DNA of 64,000 bases from the NCBI GenBank assembly GCA_022497145.1, contig MU385888.1, forward strand, positions 62,001 to 126,000. Reading direction: 5' to 3'. This stretch comes from Rostrohypoxylon terebratum. Its lineage: Eukaryota > Ascomycota > Sordariomycetes > Xylariales > Hypoxylaceae. Both the position numbers and the translations under genes were made by a program. This document shows, piece by piece, positions 56,470 to 64,000 of the stretch. Each line of letters begins with the position of its first letter. The first letter of the stretch is position 1. The notes under the pieces are model-generated. The model saw only the letters and a program-made list of their open reading frames with translations. It searched no databases and was not told the DNA's origin.

Positions 56470-59400
56470 GAGGCGTTCTATTACCCCTCCTGCTCCTCTC
56501 AAGCTGTCAGAAATGCTAGAGGTCGTCACTCGTTTATGCGACGGTAGTATTGGCGATTGGTACAGGTTCAAGGCGAACGGCAAAAAGGCAAGGATAGAAC
56601 CCAATACGGGAAGACGCAGGCTTGGTGCCTTCACACATACATCATGCATAGAGACGTAGACGTTTTACTTTGATAGAACCACCAATGACTCTCACCGAAA
56701 TCAAGCATACCCCCAACAATAAGTTGCCACTGGGACGAGCTCGGGCAACTCGGGTACCACAGCTTTCATGCGCGATCCCGTGGTTGTGGATCTTGATATG
56801 TTGAGTTGACGGCTTGCTGCTGGGCGTCGTCCTTGTGATTCGGTATTTGGTGTACTTAAAAGCAAATTCGGAGAATGCAAAATCTCGGGTCATCGAGGCA
56901 ATGCCGTGATACCATTTCCAGCTACACGTTATGTAGTACACTGAGAAGCCTAAAATAAAGACTACCTAGGTCCTAGGTACCTAATTAAGCTGGCGTGTCT
57001 GGGAAATCTGCATACTTCTAGCGCTAATATTATTAACGCTGAACAGTTCCTGCTAGCCCTGTTAGCGAAACTGACGGTCCCCCGTACCGTCAGCTGCGTG
57101 CGCTAAAGTATAGTGGTGGCCGCGCCGCCGCTCTATGCCTTGGAAATTGGATTAGGGGCGGAAGAGCGGTGACTAACGAGGTAGCCTATCTCAAAACCTT
57201 CAACACCTTCATAGTCTACCTATGGTAGAGATACGGTTCTGATCGTTTTTTTTTTCCATGTTGTTGAGACGGTCTGCAGGAATTGTTAATTTGTGTACTT
57301 AACTCTCATCTATTCAGATGTCGAAGATAGATTTGATGCCATATTGACATCACCGTGCTTGAAAAGATCGTCGTGGAGGGAACACATCACGAAAAAGAAA
57401 GGTTGGTTGACAAGATGAGACATACGGCATAGTTGGCGCTGGATAGCCAGTGAGAGTTGTCAATTTTGACGCTGTACTTCGTACTCCGGGTCCTATCCGG
57501 AGGCTGGTAGCGCAGCTTAAGATTGGTACCATCTCAATATTCTCGTTGGTAGAGATGTTCCCAAGAACCCCAAAGGCATGGGCGATCTGAATTCGAGACG
57601 AATCGATTGAGGAATCCTTCTACAAGCTGTAAGCAAGTAGAAGTCATACAGAGCTGCGAAAGCCAGTCTTTTGCACGAAATATTTCACTCGCTTACCATT
57701 ACCTTACTTGAAAGACCAAACTTATATTCAGTCGTCCTATGGCGACACAGCAATAGCAGTTGGCATGATGTAGACGACCGAAGATTGTCGCCAACAGAGC
57801 AACAATGACAGTAAGGGAGGTGAGGCCCGACACTCGGATTGCTGCAACGTGGAGAGATTCGGCGACCACATTAGGTACCTCTACCTACATCGTAAAGACG
57901 TAACGCAAGGACCAAGTAGACCAAGGTAGCTGGTCAGCTGGAAAAGTGCCACAATGTCCTGCAGCGACCCGGATAATAGGACCTAAAAAACCGACTGTCA
58001 AAAGTCCCACTTGGAAATCTTCGACGCTTGGTAAGTAAAGAGCCTGCATAATACTGCGTAGTACTTCGTAGCCCTAGACAAGTCCGGATTCCGTAGATCT
58101 TCGCCTAGCGGCACCCACGGCACTCACGAGTCACAGCACGAGTCACGGCACCCACACATCCTCCCACAACTCCATTTTACCAAGAAAATATCTCGATTGT
58201 GAAGGAGAAACTAGCATCGGACCGAGTGATATTGCGGGAATAATATCAGATGGTTTTGAGAAATTGAATGCATAGTAAGTGTTGCTCCACTCATCCGAGG
58301 AATCAATAGGCCAACTCTCGAATTATCGTTATGTAATAAAATAGCTCGAGAATCGCGGATTGGATGGATTAGATGCGAGAGGCTGGCTAGAAGTCGCTAG
58401 AAGTGCCATAAGCCATAAGGTGCCATGTTAAGCGATCTCGCGAAATAAAAGTGCCACCAAAGTAGTTCGAACTTCGAACACTTCAGCCCTTCCAGGCATG
58501 GACAGCAACGTGGTCGGACGTGAACGGACGTGGATACCCTGGGCCTCGTACATGAGTCAGGTAGTCAGGATAGGATATTGCTAGCACATTCGGTAAATTT
58601 ATAGGAAGATCAAATAATTAATACCGCAGTCGTTCGGATGGTTCAAGCGAGATGGGCAGATGAACAGATTGGGGAGGAAAAAAAATAATAACAGAAAAAG
58701 GTAAAAATGATCGTCGCAAGTCGGTCCTGCATCGTCTTGCGTGGACTGAGCGCGGACTGAGCTTATTGAGTGACGAACTTTTTAGAGTTATCCGGATCCC
58801 CCCTTTTCAGGGGCTACCCGGTCACCTCATTGGCTTTCTGGTTGACGGCATCCCCAGGACATGAGCGGTACCTTGCATTAATGTTAAGGTATCATTCAGG
58901 TACGTCCCAAGTAGTAGTTCCAGGTGTGCACTAGTAGTAGCATGAGCCCTAGCTGACCCGCTAATGACCAACGTCAGCCACGTTGAACTCCTCTTTTTTT
59001 CAACCCGGGTATTTGCGACTGTTGATTGGTCAGGTTGTTCCCAAAAGTCGAAGGCACAAGGAAAACACATCTAGGAAACCTCCAGGTGCGGAATGTTTCA
59101 ACTAACCCCGACCAATCAAACATGGCGATGAAAATCTCTTCAGGTACGGCTAGGGTACATCAGGCAGAGTGAATACCTAGGTAGACAGGGGATGTATTGT
59201 ACCATGTTCTTTCCTTGCTGCATCTCTTCTCTAGGGTTCTCTTTCCGCCCCCTGCCCTAGCGCAAAAAAGTGCAGGAAACAACAAGCCAGCGCTGGAGCA
59301 GCTGCGGCCTCCATTGAGAAGATTTTGTGTTTCCGCCCTACTAGTCTTACTAAGTAGTACTGGTAGTAGTTTCCCCCTGCAAGATAAATAAACCCCCCTA

Positions 59401-59806
59401 ACATTCCTCCCGTTTGTGAACTTCCTCTTTTTACCCTCCTAACCTTTTGTGCATTTCCAACGTCTAACGTCTATAGATCTTGTCCATTCTTTTTCCAAGA
59501 GCAGTGCTCACTGTATACATTCATTCCCCGTACAGCTGCTCCAACACATTCATTCTCTGAATCAGAGATCTGGGATTGTCAACTGATCAGGTACTACTAT
59601 ATCGGTCCTTACGGCTTACAGAAGTAAAAGAATCGAAGAACAACAGCCTCGAGAAGTTCTTTGTCACGCATCCTTGAATAACGCCTTTTGAAGATTACCC
59701 TCTGGCTGGATCCTTGATTCGCTCTGCATATCGCATATATCACAATCGCACAATCTTGATTCACACATTTTCAAGCTCAACAATCAACAAAAGAAAAACA
59801 GCCAAC
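56470..59806. other. Gene-poor 3.3-kb interval
   Basis: This is the 3' flank of EFM6 and, from about 59.2 kb, the probable promoter and 5' leader of the secreted-protein gene. TACCTAGGTA-type palindromes lie at 56963-56983 and 59174-59186. Frames of 60-100 codons have no features. No tRNA or transposon signature seen. Confidence 0.5.
56963..56983. repeat. Palindrome TACCTAGGTCCTAGGTACCTA
   Basis: Overlapping inverted repeats around CCTAGG and TAGGTACCTA; member of the dispersed family. Confidence 0.7.
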
Positions 59807-60625
59807 ATGAAGTCCGTTGCTATTGCAGCTGCCATCTTGGCCTCGGCCGCCGTTGCTCAGCCCCACGGCCACCACCGTCACGCCCATGCCCATGCCAAGC
59901 GGGATCTTGTCACCGAGTGGGAAACTGTCTGGGAGACCGCTACCGTCATCATCGACGATGAAACCACACAGACTCTCCCTCCTACCAGCACTGGTACTCC
60001 CGCTCAGTTCTTCCAGCCGGACACCAGCTCTACCTCTGCCTACAGCACTAGCAGCCCGGCCCCGGCAGTCGAGTCTCCCACAGTCCAGCCTTCGTCCTCA
60101 ACGCCAACTACTATTGTTAGCATTGCGCAGGCTACCTCCTCGCCCTCGAGCCAGGCTCCTACCAGCACCTACGAGACTCCCACTCAGCAAACTACGGCTG
60201 CGCCTGTCACTCCCTCGACTAGCAGCACCACCGCGGCAGCGCCGACTTCCAGCGCCAGCAGCGATGGAATCCCATACAACCAGAAGTTCTCTGGTGACAT
60301 CACCTACTACAACGCAGGACTAGGCGCCTGCGGCTACGAGGACACTGGCAAGGACGATACCACGAACATTGTAGCCATCCCCAAGGCCTTCTGGGATGCT
60401 ATTAGCACTGCTACTAGCTACGGTATCAACCAGCCCGCGCACCCTCTTTGCGATAAGACCATTACTATCACTGGATCTGATGGCAAGACTACTACCGCTA
60501 CCATCCGTGACCGTTGCGACGGCTGCGCCGGCCATGCCATCGATGTCACTCCCCACACCTTCAATGATCTATTCGGTTCTTTGACCGGTGGCCGTTTGGA
60601 AGGTTCTTGGGTCATCAACGAATAA
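59807..60625 (+). CDS. Secreted RlpA-like double-psi beta-barrel protein
   Basis: Single exon; the start at 59807 gives 272 aa and a clean signal peptide (MKSVAIAAAILASAAVA, cleavage near residue 18). An upstream in-frame extension to 59714 has no targeting logic and is rejected. After the signal comes a His-rich propeptide (HGHHRHAHAHA) ending in a Lys-Arg Kex2-type site at 31-32. Residues about 45-155 are Ser/Thr/Pro-rich and probably O-glycosylated. The C-terminal domain (about 158-272) is an RlpA-like double-psi beta-barrel: SGDITYYNAGLGACGYED, HPLCDKTITITG, TIRDRCDGCAGHAIDVTPHT (H243, D246) and FNDLFGSLTGGRLEGSW. The four cysteines fit two disulphides. Relatives include the Asp f 7-like allergen group and expansin-like wall proteins. 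A role in wall loosening or binding is inferred; no enzymatic activity can be claimed. Confidence 0.9.
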   Translation: MKSVAIAAAILASAAVAQPHGHHRHAHAHAKRDLVTEWETVWETATVIIDDETTQTLPPTSTGTPAQFFQPDTSSTSAYSTSSPAPAVESPTVQPSSSTPTTIVSIAQATSSPSSQAPTSTYETPTQQTTAAPVTPSTSSTTAAAPTSSASSDGIPYNQKFSGDITYYNAGLGACGYEDTGKDDTTNIVAIPKAFWDAISTATSYGINQPAHPLCDKTITITGSDGKTTTATIRDRCDGCAGHAIDVTPHTFNDLFGSLTGGRLEGSWVINE

Positions 60626-61811
60626 GTTTAAACCCCGTCTGTTTATTTTGGTTATTGCCATGTACCGGTCCCTTGTTTCTCGCCCGGGGAAATCTCCGGC
60701 GTCAAATTTGTTTTACTATATCTTTGAGAAATTTCGGCGCGATAAAATATTACCGGATACATGGGGATCCTATCTATATGACGACGTAACGGGCACGTTA
60801 GCATCTCTAACCGGGCCTTGATGACACATTTTATTCTCTCGAAAACATTGAATTATCAGCGTTTGGAAACGCTAAAGGCTACTCGGCAAAGATACCAAGG
60901 GGATATGAAAAAGAAATAGGTGTTGGGCTTATCATAGCCCTATCTGCCCGGATCGGTTGGGAAAGTATTCCGGGGTCGCTTTGAAAGGGCTCTGGTTTTC
61001 CCATCCATCTGATGGGCGAAATTTTGGGGGAGCGGGATATAGACTTCGATTCTTCGTACATATTACATACTCCGGTAGAAAGGATTTGGAATAGGAAGGT
61101 TTCGACCGATTTGACATAATCTCTCTTGTGTGTCCTACGTTTCGAGTGACCTGCGTGATTTGTGTTTGCTTTGTATAGTGCGCTAGTTTTTGATATTGCC
61201 GGTACTTCGTATCCGTCTGGCAATTAATCTCTAAATCTCGAGCCTGAGGTAGAATAATGGAAACAATATCCGAAGTCTGATAACTAGATTAGAGAAATAC
61301 ATGTGATTGAATTACCCATTCGGTATGTGCCAGACAGGCCTACCTACCCAATACGAAGCCCCTAAATTACACGACCTCGTAAACCCCGACCCCAGAACCT
61401 CCAGCAATTACGGTCACTCCTCCGCCAGAGAGGAAAGTTGCGCCATTCCCCTTCCATCCATCTATATATCTGGACATCCTCAATAACAAGTTACTACGGC
61501 CGCAAGATTTTAATCAACAGCGCTGGATTACAAGCGCTTTATACTAAAATATTTACGTGACCGACACAGTTATTACACTCCCTTACCAATCCCGCTCCAC
61601 AATACAATACGTAGAATAAGAGTCTAGAACTCCCTGATTCAATCATAGCCTATTTCGATTCTGGGCCCGCCCAGCTACTTGTACAACGCCAAACACTCCG
61701 ACACAGGGCCTGCCCTGACGAAAACTTTTGACACGGGCTGGGTAAGTTTCCCAGAGATCCTCGTAGAAGACCGATAAGCACACCAAGGTCCTCTGCCTCA
61801 AACTTCCTCTC
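60626..61811. other. Intergenic, 1.2 kb, convergent
   Basis: 3' flanks of the secreted-protein gene and the four-exon minus-strand gene. Unremarkable ORFs of up to 114 codons; nothing recognised. Confidence 0.5.
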
Positions 61812-63485
61812 TCACATACACACTCTCTCTTTTTGAACAACTCTGCTCTGTCCATGCACCCACTCCCTAGTACGTCGGCGAGGCGACATCTTGGGGATCT
61901 CGAAATCGCCATTCCCCAGCGCCGCGAGGGTGAGAACGCCGCCGCCGCGGTTGCCGTTCTGGGGAGGAGCGGGTTTCGCGACGCCGGCCCAATGCTCGTG
62001 CGCGAGGTAGTAGGTATTGTGGTTGTGGCGGTACTCGGCGACTTCGAGAGCGCCGCTCAGGTGCTGGTGTCGCGTGGCGATGCGGAGGCCCGGGTGGTTT
62101 AGGGTTCTGGTCACGAGGGGCTTGATGGCTTTGCGCGCGGCTGTTGTGAGTGTGGTTAGATAGTTCCATTTAATTGTGAAAGGATAAGGGCTGTGGATAT
62201 GTATAGGTATGTGAAGGATAGTAGGATATTAACGTAAGGAGTACAGGTAGGTAGGCATAGGAAATGATGTGCTGTGTTCCGGAAGGATTTGTGGTATACT
62301 AACCTTCGGCCACTACGTCGGACTCTTTCTTCTCTTGAGGGAGTGTGCTTGAGGCCTTCATGGCCTGGACTTGCTCTGCGCGGTGCTTGTAAGTATTTCC
62401 AACTCCAACGCACTGAAAGTATGTACGCCTGGTATGAAGAACTCACCAGCAAAATCTGTTTCCATAAAGTGTGTGCCGTAGAAAGCTATGAATTATCAGT
62501 ACTTCAACATCCCATACGCTCAGTTTAGGGTAAATTTCGCTGTATACTTACTTCGATAGATGCTGGGTAAAAGTTTTTGATCGTCATTATCCTCAACGGA
62601 TTTCGGAAGTTGTGGTGTCCCATAGTAGGCGTCTTGAAGGAAGGTCCCGAAGTTAGGTGGGTGTCCGGCTCGCTTGCAGTCTTCGATTTTCTTCTCGAAC
62701 GCCGACAGAGGTTCTACGTAGGGTGTCCATGCCTGAGTTCCGCCCTTGGTCTCTTTGATGTATTCCAGGGGCTCATGTTTGGCGAGAACAAGAGATGGGC
62801 GAACGGTACTCTGCTCCTGGCGCCACTTCATCTGCTTAAGATCCTTCAATGGTGCTAACTCAAGGGCAAGATGTCGATCCTTAATACCACGCTCCATAAT
62901 AGCGGCGTTTACGCCGAGCTGATCTACTCTATCCTTCAGGTCATTGAGTGAGCCGCGGAAAGCCTCAGAGTTGGTGGCGGAGTTCGTTTGTCGATGAGTG
63001 AACGGGGCAAACTTGGGTCTGTCGAGTCGTTTCTCACCGCTGGGCTTTCTGTGCTGGCCAGCTAGGATCTGGCCTTGCAATGCCGCCGCATCCTCGAGGA
63101 GGTTCGTGACATGGTTGGAGAGGCGTACCATGTCGAAAGACTGCTTGCTTGGGCGTTGCTTGAATCCTTGTCTTTGGAGCATCGCCTGTTCGCGGAACCA
63201 ACCGTTCGAGTCTGCTTTCCTAACGAAACGTTCAGCAGTCGAGACCGCATTTTTGACCTTGGTCTGGAAGGTAAGCCATGTCTGATCATGTAGATGGGGG
63301 AATTCGGGGAAGTGTTCGCGGCCTTCGTTCGATATGAGATCACCGAATTGAACTGTTGCGCGCACTAGTGCTCGGATTCGGTCCTCGACGTCCCAAGCAT
63401 GTTTGTGAGAGGTATTTTGTTCGACTAGCTGATTTGGTTGCTCTTCCGGCTCGGGTGTTTCTTCTCTCTGCTGCTGTTCCGACAT
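61812..63485 (-). CDS. Uncharacterised fungal protein, four exons, 457 aa
   Basis: My model joins 62552-63485, 62447-62485, 62304-62375 and 61812-62140 on the minus strand, all in phase 1 (introns 66, 71 and 163 nt). The second exon is only 39 nt. I do not recognise the family. Exon 1 encodes an acidic N-terminus followed by a mainly helical region (HAWDVEDRIRALVRATVQFG, LSNHVTNLLEDAAALQGQIL, SLNDLKDRVDQLGVNAAIME) and a PSLVLAKHEPLEYIKETKGG segment. The last exons carry KKESDVVAEARKAIKPLVTR and a His/Tyr-rich part (HQHLSGALEVAEYRHNHNTY, then YLAHEHWAG). The exon 3 acceptor was chosen because it preserves the charged frame AEQVQAMKAS; another acceptor upstream would shift frame. The last 25 codons look non-conserved, so a further intron near the 3' end is possible. 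No membrane span or signal peptide. Confidence 0.7.
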
Positions 63486-63620
63486 GATGCTGGAAATATG
63501 ATAGTTTGTTTAGCCTATTTGGAAATTTCCTACGCCTGGGGGAAATAAATAAGAGACGTTGATGTTATGGCCCAGCGGCCGAAGGAGAGAAAAGCACTCA
63601 AGGTATGTATGGATACCTTG

Positions 63621-63773
63621 TTACTTACGAGGAGAAGACTCGAGTCGAATCTTGTCTTCTAAGATACGTGTAGACCGAATGAAGTAATAAGTCCCAATGA
63701 CCAGTAGTATGAGCGTTATTGCAAGGAAGAAAAGCAATGCCAGGAGTACCAGGAGCATATAAATTTCCTCCAT
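63621..63773 (-). CDS. Small single-pass membrane ORF, 50 aa
   Basis: An ATG frame of 51 codons including the stop. The peptide has a short acidic N-terminus (MEEIY), one very hydrophobic helix of about 22-25 residues (LLVLLALLFFLAITLILLVI), then aromatic/basic residues and a charged tail (RSTRILEDKIRLE). The composition (hydrophobic helix flanked by an acidic outside and basic inside) is what a real small membrane protein looks like rather than random AT-rich DNA. The final codons overlap a perfect splice donor (CCTC|GTAAGT), so the ORF may instead be an exon or part of the leader of the 457-aa gene 136 bp downstream. The phase does not allow a simple join to that gene's ATG frame. I do not recognise a family. 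Confidence 0.45.
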   Translation of the reverse strand: MEEIYMLLVLLALLFFLAITLILLVIGTYYFIRSTRILEDKIRLESSPRK

Positions 63774-64000
63774 AGTAGCACTGTTTTAATGTTATGGTTA
63801 TAGACTATTGGTAGCCAAACGATACCAATGACGATAAGTCGAGGAAGAGAATCTCAGAACTTCGAAAATGAATATAATGTGCCAGGGATAAATACATGGA
63901 CAATGTTCAATGTCCAATGTTGTTTACCTTTTACGTTGTAGAAGAAAAGTTTGAATGATAAGGGGCTACCTTCTATGCTCCCCCCTTTTTCTTCCATCGT
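63774..64000. other. Right-edge flank
   Basis: Upstream of the small ORF; no gene seen to the window end. Confidence 0.4.

Noticed and set aside
56642..56941. 99-codon minus-strand frame downstream of EFM6
   Set aside because: No recognisable features; probably chance in non-coding DNA.
59714..59806. N-terminal extension of the secreted DPBB protein
   Set aside because: It would bury the clear signal peptide that begins at 59807.

Overview
This window is nuclear DNA of a filamentous ascomycete (Pezizomycotina; Sordariomycetes-like by general look, which is an impression and not a measurement). The evidence is: genes split by short introns (most 55-115 nt, with GTRAGT-type donors and CTAAC/CTAAT branch sites); recognisable fungal orthologues (Vac7, Axl2, Prp1/Prp6, Dim1, Dug1, Ptc2/3, ribosomal proteins uL16 and eL30); and intergenic DNA full of microsatellites and short palindromes. 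I reconstructed spliced models by joining exons in frame at plausible splice sites.

Layout from left to right. (a) 1-5.2 kb: two minus-strand genes for uncharacterised disordered proteins, the first running off the left edge. (b) 7.8-9.8 kb: a divergent ribosomal protein pair, uL16 (minus) and eL30 (plus), sharing a 409-bp promoter with a TGTGACT (Homol-D-like) box facing each gene and a TTAGGG between them. (c) 12.5-14.5 kb: a long coiled-coil protein, then 8 kb with no gene that I can support. (d) 22.5-29 kb: VAC7 (vacuolar PI(3,5)P2 regulator) and an uncharacterised GC-rich gene with an N-terminal membrane segment. (e) 29.2-39.4 kb: a compact block with Prp1/Prp6 splicing factor, divergently placed Dim1 rRNA dimethylase, a 'calcofluor white hypersensitive'-type small protein, a Mug65/Spo73-like dysferlin-domain protein and a hemerythrin-like protein. 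(f) 39.8-53.2 kb: four minus-strand genes, namely a Dug1-type M20 dipeptidase, a mitochondrial PPR-like protein, a seven-exon PP2C phosphatase (Ptc2/3 type) and an Axl2-like bud-site/polarity membrane protein. (g) 55.4-63.8 kb: an Efm6-type lysine methyltransferase, a secreted RlpA-like double-psi beta-barrel protein, a four-exon uncharacterised gene and a 50-codon membrane ORF.

Most genes are housekeeping or cell-biology genes and do not form a biosynthetic cluster. I saw no transposon ORFs, CRISPR-like arrays, tRNAs, rRNAs or viral genes. No operon-like or defence-like system is visible. The points most worth a second look are the symmetric ribosomal promoter, two stop-free in-frame introns (VAC7 and PP2C), a dispersed family of short palindromes built on CCTAGG/TACCTA (including one identical 20-bp copy 9.9 kb apart), the probable dual targeting of the dipeptidase, a Cys/His cluster in the truncated left-edge protein, and the small membrane ORF near the right edge.
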